From Bretschneidera sinensis (lineage: Eukaryota; Streptophyta; Magnoliopsida; Brassicales; Akaniaceae), in NCBI GenBank assembly GCA_023935145.1, contig CM043697.1, positions 57,550,501-57,614,500 of the forward strand: a DNA stretch of 64,000 bases, in the 5' to 3' direction. A program made the translations under genes and the position numbers. Shown piece by piece: positions 22,953 through 33,433 of this stretch (positions are counted from its first letter, which is position 1; every line of letters begins with the position of its first letter). Under the pieces are notes generated by a model, which worked only from the letters and a program-made list of their open reading frames with translations, ran no database searches and was not told the DNA's origin.

Positions 22953-24684
22953 TTAGTAATCATGCCCAACTAAGCGCTCCACCATCTGATCAATAAATAG
23001 GAGTGGAAAATGATCCTTCTTTGTGGCAGCATTCAACTTACGGTAGTCTATACATACTTTCCATCCTGACTGAACACGAATTGGCACCAACTCATCGTCC
23101 TTATTCTTCACTACCGTCACTCCAGCCCGCTTGGGCACGACATGAATCGGGCTCACCCACTTACTAACAGAGATTGAATAATTGATCACTGCATCAAACA
23201 GCTTTATCACTTCAATCCTCACAACCTCTTGCATAGCTGGGTTGAGCCTTCTTTGTGGCTCCCTCGATGGCTTGACATTCTCTTCCAAACGTAACTTGGG
23301 CATTACCATCGAGGGGTTGATTCCCTTGACATCCTCAATAGTCCAGCCGATAGCTTCCTTGTGCTCTTTTAAAATGTCCATTAATTTCTTCTTTTGAGCC
23401 TCAACCAAATTTGAAGCTATAATCACAGGCAAAGGAACTGTTGGACCTAGGAACTTATACTTAAGATTGTTCGGTAAAGGGTTAAGTTCCTTCTTGGGTG
23501 GTTCAGGTGTTGTGGTCTCCTCCGTCTCACTGTTCTTCTGAGGAGCAGACTCCAAAGTAGCATTTGCTTGCTCAAGCAACTTATCCAAATCCAAATCTTC
23601 TCCAAACTGAGCAAAGCATGCCTCCAGGGGGTCCTCAATGCTTAATTCACCCACAGTCTCCTCCGTCTTACTGCTCTCCTGAGAAGCAAACTCCAAGATA
23701 GCATTTGCTTGCTCAAGTAGCTTATCCAAATCCAAATCCAAATCTTCTCCAAACTGAGCAAAGCATGCCTCCACAATATCCCCAGCTTGCCCTCCTTTCT
23801 TGGGCTTTTGTAGTCTCTCAGGGTAAGGTGCTTTAGGTACAAACTACCTAGGAGGGTCTTTAACAGTAGGTGTGGCTGTAGATGGCTCAGCATCTCTTTT
23901 CTCCTTGTTGCCACTTTCTTGCCCTTACTGCATAGCAGGGTTCTCTTCCACTCGATTTTCCACTTGTCTCCCAGACCCTAATGTGACAATTGATTGCACT
24001 TGTTCCTCCCCGTGCGTAGGAGTTGATGAATTTCCAACCATAAACTGTCCCTTTGGGTTGGGCACAGGTTGACTGGGGAACTTTCCCTTCTCTCCTTCAC
24101 CCACATGACTTGCGATTTGATCCATTTGACTCTCTAGCTTGGCAATCGCTTAGGTGTTTACTATTTTCGCACTCCTTACTTCACTGATGGAGTGGCCGAT
24201 CATCTTCCTGAAATCATTGAGGGCGTCCTCCAATGACTGTGAAATCGACACTGGTGCTTTAGTGGGAGCTTGGTAAGCGAGTGATCATGCTGGATGGGCT
24301 GAGCGACCATAAGTTAGAACTGGTGGAGGAAATCCGGGAGGGTATTGATTGTGAGCATGATGAGGGGCTCCTCCCTGATTCATCAGTTGGTTCTGCTTCC
24401 ATAAAAAAATTAGGGTTGTTCTGCCACCTTGGATTGTACGTCTCGGAGTAGGATCCATTTGATTGCCACCGATAGTAATTGAAAGCGTTCATTTGTTCCA
24501 TGGGATACTCGGCAAAAGCCGACGTTGATGGACAATTCTGTGCTAAATGCATAGGACTAGCACAGATGAAACAGCTATCAACATTGAATGATTTGGCTGT
24601 ATTGATGGACTGGCCGGTCATTTTCATGAAATCCTTGAGAGCATCCTCTAAAGACTGTGAAACTGGCGATGGATTCATCCACAT
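22953..24684 (-). pseudogene. Gypsy A gag C-terminal half and N-terminal RT
   Basis: From 24684 downward: gag end with the zinc knuckle CFICASPMHLAQNC and the Athila-type NAFNYYRWQSN; then EKGKFPSQPVPNPKGQF; then a 273-residue frame (22953-23774) with an acidic linker and RT fingers: GWTIEDVKGI, PSREPQRRLNP, KWVSPIHVVPK, GWKVCIDYRKLNA, FIDQMVERL. The frame stops 15 bases later at the junction with the 3' non-coding module, before the catalytic YxDD region. The linker contains a 141-bp tandem duplication (23515-23655 and from 23656), so EACFAQFGEDLDLDKLLEQA appears twice. Frameshifts occur near 23640, 23925 and 24300. Confidence 0.85.
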
Positions 24685-24833
24685 TTTTTTTAATTTTTTT
24701 ATTTTTATTATGGGTAATTTCCAATGGAAACAAATAAACTAAAATAAAATTGCAAAAGAAAAATAAAAAAATGCTAACTAAACTAGTAGAAAAATAAAAT
24801 TAATTCAGAAAAAAATTTCACAAACCAAACAAC

Positions 24834-24851
24834 TCCCTGGTAACGACGCCA
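24834..24851 (-). promoter_or_regulatory. Gypsy A primer-binding site (tRNA-Asp type)
   Basis: The minus strand reads TGGCGTCGTTACCAGGGA, a slightly altered form of the TGGCGCCGTTGCCGGGGA used by Athila/Tat elements, six bases from the LTR end. Confidence 0.75.
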
Positions 24852-24857
24852 AAAACT

Positions 24858-26168
24858 TGTTGTGAGTTTTAAATTACTCGCAAGCGCACGAGTCGTTTGT
24901 AATATAGTGTTGTGCAAGTGCGAGGTCGAATCCACAGGGAATTGCATTGTGAAAATGTAATTTTATCTAAACTAAACTTATCTTAACCTAGTTCCGAGTT
25001 TTGAATTATATGTTTGCAAAACAAATAAAAACTAAACTAAATTGATTTAAAACTAATAATAAAGACACTAAGGTTTCTGAATCCACCCCACCAAAGTTAA
25101 GTATATATCTTCATGTTCTCAAAATAGCCTATCAAAACATTCCATGAATCCAACTTAAAACAAAAAACAACAAATATTCCAATTAAACCAAAAGCATCCA
25201 ATGTATCCTCTTTTAACAAATCACAAAGAAAATCCAATTTAATCAAAAATAATTTGATGTATCCATCAGATGAAACACACATAATATCCAACAGAACAAT
25301 TTAAGGGCAATCAATCATAAAAATTTACTCAAATAATTGACAGAACATTTATACTAAAAAAACAAATCTAAAACTATTATGCCAAACAACGGTGAGGCTT
25401 CATCTTCAACCTTAGTTGAAGATTTTAGCCACTCATAATCATGAAACTAGAGTTCATAATAAAAGTGCTAAACATTAAACTAAAAAAAAGCAGTAAATTA
25501 AAACTGACTATACATGGGAGAAATTCCACTCGCTGTTGGGCGGCGCTTCCCCTCATGGTAGCAAAGCTTTCGGGATCCACCAGCATGCTAGCAGACGTCC
25601 ATCGAATTGCACCAAATGGCATCAGGAATTGCACACCGAATGATGAAGGGAGATGGGGCATTTATAGGGGAATTCTCGGAGTACAATGTGTTTCAAATTC
25701 GATGTGGGATACTGCCCGAGTGCGATCGATCGCAGTCTGGTGTGCTCGTGCGCATACTGGCGCACTACAAAGCATTTTTAACCGATGTGAGATGTGCGAG
25801 TGCGCACTTGCGATCGATCGCAAGTCTGGTGCGATCGAGTGCACTAGACATCTTCAGCTTGACCCTTGTCTACTAAAACTTCCATAACTTTCTTTAGAAA
25901 AATCATTTTTATAAGCCCTAAAATCCCTCAGAAAATGACTTCCGGATCTTTCCAAGCATATATGGATCATCTCCTTGTTCTTCGTGAATCAATACAGTAA
26001 AATCCACAAAAATGACTGATTTGTACAGGCAATTCTGGCAATTTTAGTGAAACTCCTTTCCCAGTGCTTGTAAATCTGAAAAACAACGAAAACAACTCAA
26101 AGTAACAAATTCCTACGCTAACAAATGTAAATTAAGTGGCCAAAATATGCAATATTTTTCACTCATCA
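24858..26168 (-). repeat. Gypsy A 5' LTR
   Basis: A 1,311-bp partner of 20252-21578 with scattered substitutions and short indels. It includes the GCGATCGATCGC-rich U3 patch at 25715-25850. Confidence 0.88.
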
Positions 26169-26701
26169 ATATGTAATCAGCCTTTTAATCTACTTCCCTG
26201 TTTGCTTCTTAATCATGGTTATCCACTGTTTAAAATGTCTGACTGCCTCATCTTTGGTCTTCAATAAAAACACCCAAGTTTTTATTGAGTAATCATTAAT
26301 GAATGTAAGCATATGCATGGAACCACCCTTAGATGGAATACACAAGAGTCTCCAAAGATCAGAGTGAATATAATCCATAGTACCCTTAGTTTTGTGAATC
26401 GCTGTATTGAAACTAACTCTCTTATGTTTGCCAAAAACACAATACTCATATAATTCTATTTTACTTGTATTTTATCCACATAGCAAACCTCTTTTACTCA
26501 ACAAAGTTATTCCCTTTTCACTCGTGTGACCCAATTTCACATACTACAATTTTGTAACCTCAAAATCTGACATAATAGAAACAGCCACTGAACCAGTAAC
26601 GATAGTACCCTACAGAACATACAAATCTGGCGAAGTGATCTTTGTTTGCATCTTAACCAGAGCACCTTTGCTAACGTTCATAACTCCACCTTAAGATGAA
26701 T

Positions 26702-26836
26702 ACTTATACCCTTTAACATCAAGAGTACTAAGAGAAATCAATTTTTCCTTGAAGGCAGGAATATGTCTAACTTCTGTCAAGGTCCTTATTACACCGTTGT
26801 GCATTCTGATATGGATAGTTCCTATACCAGTAATTT
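26702..26836 (-). repeat. 135-bp duplicated Copia-2 segment, left copy
   Basis: Starts 'acttataccctttaacatca' and ends 'ccagtaattt'; near-identical to 28522-28656. The two copies flank the foreign block 26837-28521. Confidence 0.9.
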
Positions 26837-28521
26837 CTCAAAAAGTTCTCCTTTAATCACTCCTTCACCTACAAACTTCAATGTCTCAAAAAGGCTTTCC
26901 TGAAAGATTAAAAGAAAAGGGAATGAGCTAAAGAGCTCAGCGAGTAATCACATTACTCAAAGTAACCATTAAATCAAATCACAATATAGTTAAACGTTTC
27001 CAACTTTTACAATAAATAGCAAGACATATAAACGAACATTGTAATTATTCTTCATTTTATAAAAACACATAGAAGATTACTTTAATCATACAAGATACAC
27101 CTTCATCACATAATTAAATATTACTACCCTTTATTAGGTAATTTCAATCATAAATAGATAATAGTATTCAAATAAAATGACATGTAATGCAATGTCAATA
27201 ATGATCAATCATTTCCCATTATAAAGTTCTTAAAATCTCTCAAGTTAATTATATGACATGTAATGCAATGTCAATAATGATCAATCATTTCACACTATAA
27301 AGTTTTAACATCTCTCGAGTTAATTACAATAAAACGGGAATGTCTCCCCATATACCGGTATATTTCACATTTTTCAAAACAATGAATCCCCTCAACCTAG
27401 GTAACAACCTACTCTAGATGGGGTCTTAAAATCCCCTCCACCTAGGTAACAACCTACACTAGCGGAGGTCCATACATCCCCTCTACCTAGGTAACAACCT
27501 ACACTAGGTGAGGTCTATCGATTCCATCCACCTAGGTCACAACCTACACTAGGCAAGATCTATTCATTGCCTCCACTTAGGTCACAACCTACACTAGGCG
27601 AGGTCTATCCATTCACTCCACCTAGGAATCGATTCCATCCACCTAGGTCACAACCTACACTAGGCAATATCTATTCATTGCCTCCACTTAGGTCACAACC
27701 TACACTAGGCGAGGTCTATCCATTCCCTCCACCTCGGTCACAACTTACACTAGTTGGGATCATATCCTTTCCAATATCATTCTTTTCCATACTATCCTTA
27801 CAAATCATGTCTATGCAATGCATTAATAATATATCTATTTTTAACACAAAATCCACAACTAATCATATTACAATCATTCCATCCACAACAATTACAAAAA
27901 TATCAAGACATTCCTATCATCATTTCCTTATACATCCATAGACCAATAAAAAATATTATCTAATTATCAATGCATTTCCATAATCATTTATTACATTATG
28001 CATACTAAAGGTAAGGTGAAACTCACCTTAATAGCACCAAGAGCTAATCTTGGACTTTTTCCTTGCCTTTTCTATGCTCTTCTACCACACCTAAAGTATA
28101 TATATCATTTAGTATAACAATTCAAAAGTATAAGAAGTTTATATTTACACTTAACAACAATTATAGTCAAACAAAAACCATTGTTCTTCTTAGTTTACCT
28201 TTACTTATCATTTTCTTTCTCCTTTCACAACAAACTATAACTAACAACTCTAATCAAGAAACTCTCACTTTTCCCAAGAAAATTCAAGGTAAGTTATAAG
28301 CAAACTTAAACTCTCCAAGAGTTAAGATTACTTAACTTACTTTACTTCAATTCTCTTAATTTTTTTCTCTCTTCAAATTCTTTATTTATCAAACTTCTTC
28401 TTTCAAATTAAAAACTCCTAACATCAAGAGACTATACCAACCTAGTAGTCTTTACATACCAAGATCTCAAATTTTTATATAATCAAATAATTTCCCACAC
28501 TTAATTAAATTCAAAAGTCAA
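26837..28521 (-). mobile_element. Truncated Tekay-type LTR-like block inside Copia-2
   Basis: About 1.7 kb of non-coding DNA. On the minus strand its right-to-left order resembles the LTR at 6443-9582: an 'aaaagtc' start region, a 'gggagacattcccg' motif near 27340, and a tail reading 'actcgctgagctctttagctcattccc...ttcaggaaagc' (26900-26960). Those are Del/Tekay-type R-U5 features. The expected TGTAATACC start is missing and there are no 5-bp target copies; the block sits between 135-bp duplicated Copia sequences instead. It also contains a ~45-bp tandem array (27376-27762). Confidence 0.5.
27376..27762. repeat. ~45-bp minisatellite array
   Basis: About nine head-to-tail units built on 'cctccacctaggtcacaacctacactaggcgagg' type sequence, each about 45 bases, with one truncated unit near 27615-27635. 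Units 4-5 and 7-8 are nearly identical pairs, so a two-unit block was itself duplicated. Spacers are not unique, so it is not a CRISPR array. Confidence 0.85.
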
Positions 28522-28656
28522 ACTTATACCCTTTAACATCAAGAGTACTAAGAGAAATCAATTTTTTCTTGAAGGCTGGAATATGTTTAACTTCTGTCAA
28601 GGTCCTTATTACACTGTTGTGCATTCTGATCTGGATAGTTCCTATACCAGTAATTT
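28522..28656 (-). repeat. 135-bp duplicated Copia-2 segment, right copy
   Basis: Partner of 26702-26836, with a handful of substitutions. Sequence to its right continues as Copia-2 protease/gag. Confidence 0.9.
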
Positions 28657-29721
28657 TTTAAGCTACGTCATCACCCAAGAAGATAACTCAGTTATAAAAC
28701 TCATATTTTGAAAATAAATTCTTATTTTGGCAAATATGGTAGATATAAGAAGAATCCATAATCCAATCACACATAAAGAACCAATTACCACTGGTAGCAA
28801 GGACACGATCATAGTCATCAAAGTCTTCTTTACTAATATTAGCTTCAGGTTATTTCATTTTTCGATCCTTATCCAGATTCTGATTCTAACCTTGATTTTT
28901 ATATTTTCTTCTTGAATTTTCCTTTTCAAATTCCAACACTCAGATTTGTAATGTCCAATTTTCTTACAGTAATGACAGGTTATTCTTATTTTTGGACTTA
29001 GATCAAAATTTCTCGCTACTATTGCCTAAACTTATTTATCTAAATCTACTTCAAGAACCTCTAGTTACTAGAGCATCACCTTGACTCTTTTTCTCATAAT
29101 TATTCTCTGACATATGTCGCTCAAGCAATTCTTTAAAAAATAGAGAAGCTTTAATATCTTCTAAAGAAATTATATCTTTACCAAACAGAAAAGTTTCCCT
29201 AAAGTGTGTAAACGATGGTGGTAGGGAACACAACAATAGCAGGGCCTGATCCTCATCATCTAATTTAACTTCCATTGAATTCAAATTAGTAGTAATGTAA
29301 TTAAATTTATCAACATGGGATTTCATTAATGTACCTTCTACTATACCCAACAAATATAATTGCTGCTTCAAGAACAGTTTGTTGGTGAGGAATTTCATAA
29401 TGTACAAAGACTCTAACTTACACCATAAGACGGTAGTAGTTTTCTTTGTAAGAACTTCACGCAGAACTCCATCTTATAGACACAACTGAATTGCAGTCAA
29501 AACCTTCTCATCCATTTCTAGCTTTTATTCATCTGTCATCGTTCTAGGCATATTCTCCTTCCCCAGCATCACTTTTTTCAAACCCTTTTAGGTTAATACG
29601 ACTTGCATCTTTACTTGCCAGAGATTAAAACTATCGGTTCCATCAAACTTTTGTGTCTTATACGAAGTGGTAGAAGAAGTTCGTTCCCATATTGATTTTA
29701 ACACTAGCTCTTACATTATTT

Positions 29722-30207
29722 TGTTAGGAATAAAGCAACAAAAAAATAAATAGACACAAAAAATTTACATGGTTCGGAGCTAAAACTCCTACGTCCACGG
29801 GCGATGGTGAGAGATTCCACTATAATCAAAATTAGAGTACAAATCAAGTGAGATAAAACTCCCTAAGCCAAAATACCCAAATACACCCGAATCTAGGCTA
29901 TGAAAAATTTAATTGGGAAAGTACAATACCTAGAAGTAAAGAAGTTTTAACCACTTATAGGGATCTGTTTGTTGTATAACTCTGTCTTCAGCTTGATGAA
30001 AGAAGAGAAATATGCACATATATATAGGCAAGGTCAAGGAGAATCTTTCTTCTATTTAATTTTGTATTACGTGAACTACTAGCACCAAAACAACCACCTT
30101 TTTTTTTAATTCTTGCTTTTCCTATTACAATTTGTACTCTTGCATGATGATGTGGAAATTAAAAAGAAAAAAGAGCTCGTTTCCAAAATTACAAGCCATA
30201 TCCAAAA
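29722..30207 (-). repeat. Copia-2 5' LTR
   Basis: A 486-bp partner of 17340-17828. Its outer end has decayed from TGTTAAATATG to TTTTGGATATG on the minus strand. It abuts ATGGA at 30208-30212. The adjoining inner side (29705-29720) has only a degraded primer-binding site. Confidence 0.82.
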
Positions 30208-30656
30208 ATGGAGATTTCAGTTGTATGGTTTGATCCTAATAGGAACCAACTTGATCCTCTCTGATAAGGAGTTGTCAAATGATGAGCCTTTTTTTATTCA
30301 TTCTGCATATAAATGCTAGTTAAACCTTTAGGGGCTTATCAGTTTGTGACAGCTCTTGGAAAATGTTGTGGAAGGTTCCTACTATCCAACGAATCTGTTT
30401 CTTTCTCTACTTTCTGTAATTGGATATTGACAAACCATAATAGATTGGTTCGTGGTCTTACTAAGGATGGAGGTTGCCTGAGATATGGGGCAACAATGGA
30501 AGATCCAGGTCATACTCTTCATGGTTGGCTTGATTTGAAGCAGATATGGTGGAGCTTGGTATGTTACTCTAATTCGCCTAACTTCTGCCATCAAGATATC
30601 CATTCCTTGATCCTTTCCAACTACTGAGAAAATAAAGCCATCATATGGATGGATTA
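30208..30656 (+). pseudogene. LINE-1 segment 3: zf-RVT region
   Basis: The LINE resumes with MEISVVWFDP and, after a frameshift, LSNDEPFFIHSAYKC, then a region typical of the zf-RVT zinc-binding domain that follows plant LINE RT: LTNHNRLVRGL, then MEDPGHTLHGW. Stops and frameshifts are present. It is cut at 30656 by Copia-3 (GATTA duplicated). Confidence 0.75.
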
Positions 30657-31140
30657 TGTTGGGATTTTACCTTTAAAATCTACTTACTCAAATTTTAGGC
30701 AATAAACAAACAAGTATCAAGCACACAATAATTTAACGTAGTTCAACAACTTCTTTGCCTACACCACCAACAAACTCACAAGTTTACTAATCCTTAACAA
30801 TTTTAGGAAAGAAAAAATTATTACCCTGACAACCTCACAATCCAAAATCCCCAATACATTCAAAGCTCTCAACCAATCTCTAGTTATAATACTGTAATTA
30901 TGAGTGTCTTAAAACTTCTCTAGGACCCCCTTTATATAGAGAATATTTTCTTAATACTACTAGGAAAAGAACAACCATAACAACATAATAAACTACTACT
31001 ACTACTACTTGTACGAGGAACAATCTAATAGGAAACTAGTACTACTTCTACTAGAACAACCAACTATAAAACAGAAAACTACTTTTCCGAAAAAAAAAAT
31101 AGAATTCTTCCTTGTGAGGATTTGTACCAAAATCCTAACA
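30657..31140 (-). repeat. Copia-3 3' LTR
   Basis: A 484-bp LTR, TGTTGGGATTTTACC to ATCCTAACA, next to the polypurine tract at 31141. Contains a short (act)n run near 30992-31012. Confidence 0.88.
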
Positions 31141-31199
31141 AATCTCCACCTTTGCTCCAATTCTGCACACCTCATTAACAAATCTAACTTTTTTCTTGG

Positions 31200-32230
31200 T
31201 TGGTGTGATCCTTCCTTTTGGTCCTCCTTCCATATCTCATCCACCTAATTTTCCAAGCAAAACATTCTCATCCAACACATACAAACCCTTCTTGTTCATA
31301 GTAGCCTTCAATACTATATTTGATCCATTAAGAACTTGCATATTTCAATTGCACGCAGTCCATGTGTATCCCATCTTATCAATCTCCTCCAAAGAGATGA
31401 TATTTGTAGTGAGAGAGGAAGCAAACTTTACCTTCTCAAGTGTCTTCATGCTTACATCATGACTCTTGAACCTTAAGCTTCCTTCACTATCAATTACTTT
31501 GTATTTCCCAAATGTAGTAGCAACTACAACATGGGTAGGTTCCTTTATGAAATCAAAGTACTTCTTATTGAATATCTCAATGGAAGGCGTCGAATCAAGT
31601 AGTACCATATTACTCTCATCAACTTTTTCTTCAATATACTTAATAGCTAGCATCTCTTCATCACTTCTCTCGGTGATATTAGCACTTTCACTACTCTCTC
31701 CATTATCACTCTTCTTCCCATTCATCATTCTTAATTCTTTTAAATCATCCTTCATGCCCTTACAATAATATTGTATGTGTCATATCTCTCCATAGTAGAA
31801 GCACACCTTCTAATTTCATCTTTAGGCCTAAATTTGAATCTCCACCTTGAGCCATTATTCGCTCTCCATTAGCTCCTCCCTCGATTAGAACTCTCCGCAG
31901 CAAGCACTTAACTAGCACTAGACAAGCTCTCGTTTCCCATCAACTTCTCATTCTCATGTAGGAACACGATCAGATCATCTAAACTCAATGTTGATTTGCC
32001 CACTAACAATGTTTGCACCAATGGTTTGTAAGATTTTGGTAAAGATGATAACAAGAGCAATGCATTCTCCTCGTCCTTCAGTGTTTCTTCTGCATTCAAC
32101 ACACTATATTTGATCTCTGGAGCAAGAGCCAACCTGATTGTGTTCACAGCCTTCCTCTAAGTTGACTGCCACTTTCTATCAATTAAATCGTCTAGCTTTT
32201 CTTCCTCTAAAGCATGATCAAGATCTTATT
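31200..32230 (-). pseudogene. Copia-3 gag and protease/pre-integrase remnants
   Basis: Minus strand: a gag fragment at 31908-32147 (EENALLLLSSLPKSY, TLLVGKSTLSLDDL) and a 136-residue frame at 31345-31755. In the second, VVVATTFGKYKVI, SLRFKSHDV, TTNIISLEEIDKMGY and, past a stop, NMQVLNGSNIVLK follow the order of a Copia protease-to-pre-integrase region. The protease active-site motif itself is not clear. The rest of pol is deleted. Confidence 0.72.
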
Positions 32231-32378
32231 ACACTAAAAGGTCTTGAACTTTACTATGCCAAATAGTAAAATTATTTCTTCCATGAAATAAAAGAATCTT
32301 AAATTTAACTATACCTGTTGACGTGATGACACAAACACAACAAATAGTAACTAGCAGCTTCTTAATATAGATGACCAA

Positions 32379-32390
32379 GCTCTGATACCA
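32379..32390 (-). promoter_or_regulatory. Copia-3 primer-binding site (initiator Met tRNA type)
   Basis: TGGTATCAGAGC on the minus strand, two bases from the 5' LTR. Confidence 0.88.
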
Positions 32391-32392
32391 CT

Positions 32393-32851
32393 TATTGGGA
32401 TTTTACCTCTAAAATCCACTAACTCAACTTTTAGGCAATAAACAAACAAGTATCAAGCACATAATAATTTAACATGGTTCAACAAATTCTTTGCTTACAC
32501 CACTAACAAACTCATAGTTTTGTTAATCCTTAACAACTTTAGGAAACACAAAATTATTACCCTGACAACCCAAAATCCCCAATACACACAAAATTCTCCA
32601 CCTTGTTCTAGTTATAATATTGGAATCATGAGTGTGTTTCAAAACTTCTCTAAGGCCCCCTTTATATAGATGAGATTTTTGTAATACTACTAGGAAAAAA
32701 ACAACAATATAATAAACTTCTACTTGTACAAACAACAATCTAATAGAAAACTAGTACTACTCATACTAGAACAACCAACTATAAAATAGAAAACTACTTT
32801 TCCCAAACAAATTAGAATTCCCCCTTAAGAAATTGAGCCAAAATCCTAACT
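32393..32851 (-). repeat. Copia-3 5' LTR
   Basis: A 459-bp partner of 30657-31140. Its plus-strand start is TATTGGG instead of TGTTGGG, and its last base has changed. GATTA follows directly. Confidence 0.88.
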
Positions 32852-32856
32852 GATTA

Positions 32857-33394
32857 CTTGAAATACAGCCTTTGGCTATAGACTATTGTTGGATTTGGTG
32901 CTGGAGAAATAAATTATTTTTTAACATAATTCTTCTTGGATTTCAAACCCGTGTAAGTTGATCTATGATAAAGCAAAGAAAGTCACAAGGGGTCTGAGTA
33001 AATCTAACAAACTATTGCACTCTTTCTCATGTTTTCAGAGAGGGTAATAGACTAACAGAATGACTTACAAGTTTGGTTCATGAGCATAGGGAGCAGAAGG
33101 CATATCACACTATTGGTTCTCTTCTAAAACAGATTATTCGTATTTGCTTTGATGATTATAATGGTTTACCCATCTTTAGACCTCCAAAATAATGTTTTAA
33201 GCCTAGGCTTTTTCCTTTCATTGTAATTCTTGCTTAAGTTTTTCTCATCGCGATAGTGGAGAGCTATCATTTAGAAGGGTAAGGTATTAAGCCCCCTTTT
33301 CTTTGTACAATCCTTTTTAACTTGAATAAGAGGGTAAAGGTATATTAAACCCTTATCATAACAAGTAGTTTCTCAAAAAAATAAAAAATAAAAA
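32857..33394 (+). pseudogene. LINE-1 segment 4: C-terminus, 3' UTR and A-rich tail
   Basis: After Copia-3 the LINE continues with a decayed frame: IYDKAKKVTRGLS, then FSHVFREGNRLTE (the HVFREGN motif near the end of plant LINE RNase H), then HTIGSLLKQIIRICFDDYNGLPIFRPP. A 3' UTR ending 'gtattaagcccccttttctt' and 'ttgaataagagggtaaa' leads to an A-rich tail at 33376-33394. Most of the RNase H domain before HVFREGN seems missing. Confidence 0.72.
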
Positions 33395-33428
33395 ACGTCT
33401 TGAGAGACTTATTTAATGGAGTTTCCCG
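33395..33428 (+). pseudogene. LINE-2 segment 1: short stretch upstream of RNase H
   Basis: Directly after the A-rich tail of LINE-1, 'gtttcccgcctat' joins, once gypsy B is removed, to 'tggttggaaaaaaagttaatac' at 39819. That gives the PIGWKKVN start of a LINE RNase H domain. LINE-1 therefore appears to have landed inside or beside another LINE copy. Confidence 0.55.
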
Positions 33429-33433
33429 CCTAT

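Larger units (their letters stand above)
20252..26168 (-). mobile_element. Gypsy A: Athila-like Ty3/gypsy retrotransposon, pol mostly deleted
   Basis: Inserted into the Copia-2 integrase with target duplication ATATG (20247-20251 and 26169-26173). LTRs are 20252-21578 and 24858-26168, with ends TGTTGTGAG and CACTCATCA on the plus strand. On the minus strand the primer-binding site (24834-24851) is of the tRNA-Asp-like TGGCGYCGTTRCC type used by Athila/Tat elements. Gag C-terminal half and the N-terminal part of RT remain; palm/thumb, RNase H and integrase are absent. A ~1.3-kb 3' non-coding module like that of gypsy B follows. Gag N-terminal coding is also missing. The Athila assignment rests on gag/RT sequence style and the primer-binding site. 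Confidence 0.88.
26174..29720 (-). pseudogene. Copia-2 gag, protease and N-terminal integrase, interrupted
   Basis: From 29720 downward: gag at 29051-29407 (TNKLFLKQQLY, then DDEDQALLLLCSLPPSF, EDIKASL) ends near a zinc knuckle C-HYCKKIGHYKSEC at about 28937-28982; protease/pre-integrase sequence follows at 28522-28720. A foreign block (26837-28521) then intervenes, flanked by a 135-bp duplication of the Copia sequence. Integrase resumes at about 26690 and reads DYIHSDLW and FINDYSIKTWVF at 26190-26378 before gypsy A breaks it. Several stops are present throughout. Confidence 0.78.
17340..30207 (-). mobile_element. Copia-2: Ty1/copia retrotransposon with nested insertions
   Basis: A pair of ~488-bp LTRs (17340-17828 and 29722-30207) starting TGTTAGGAATAAAG encloses minus-strand Copia genes: gag and zinc knuckle (28900-29420), protease/pre-integrase remnants, integrase split by gypsy A, RT (18485-19369) and RNase H (18124-18569). 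Its right flank is ATGGA, which matches not its own left flank (TTGTT) but the left flank of the adjacent TRIM. All domains carry stops or frameshifts. A polypurine tract precedes the left (3') LTR; the primer-binding site at 29705-29720 is badly decayed. Confidence 0.85.
30657..32851 (-). mobile_element. Copia-3: short, internally deleted Ty1/copia element
   Basis: LTRs 30657-31140 and 32393-32851 (both YRTTGGGATTTTACC-like starts, ...AAATCCTAAC ends), target duplication GATTA at 30652-30656 and 32852-32856. The minus-strand primer-binding site TGGTATCAGAGC lies at 32379-32390. The ~1.25-kb interior holds only gag and protease/pre-integrase remnants; integrase, RT and RNase H are gone. A purine tract (minus AAAGGTGGAGATT, plus 31141-31153) borders the 3' LTR. 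Confidence 0.9.

Noticed and set aside
24259..24742. Plus-strand frame of 87 codons opposite gypsy A gag
   Set aside because: It is antisense to the zinc-knuckle gag frame and has no motif.
27376..27762. Regularly repeated ~45-bp units suggesting a CRISPR array
   Set aside because: Units are contiguous without unique spacers and sit in an LTR-like plant repeat; it is a minisatellite.
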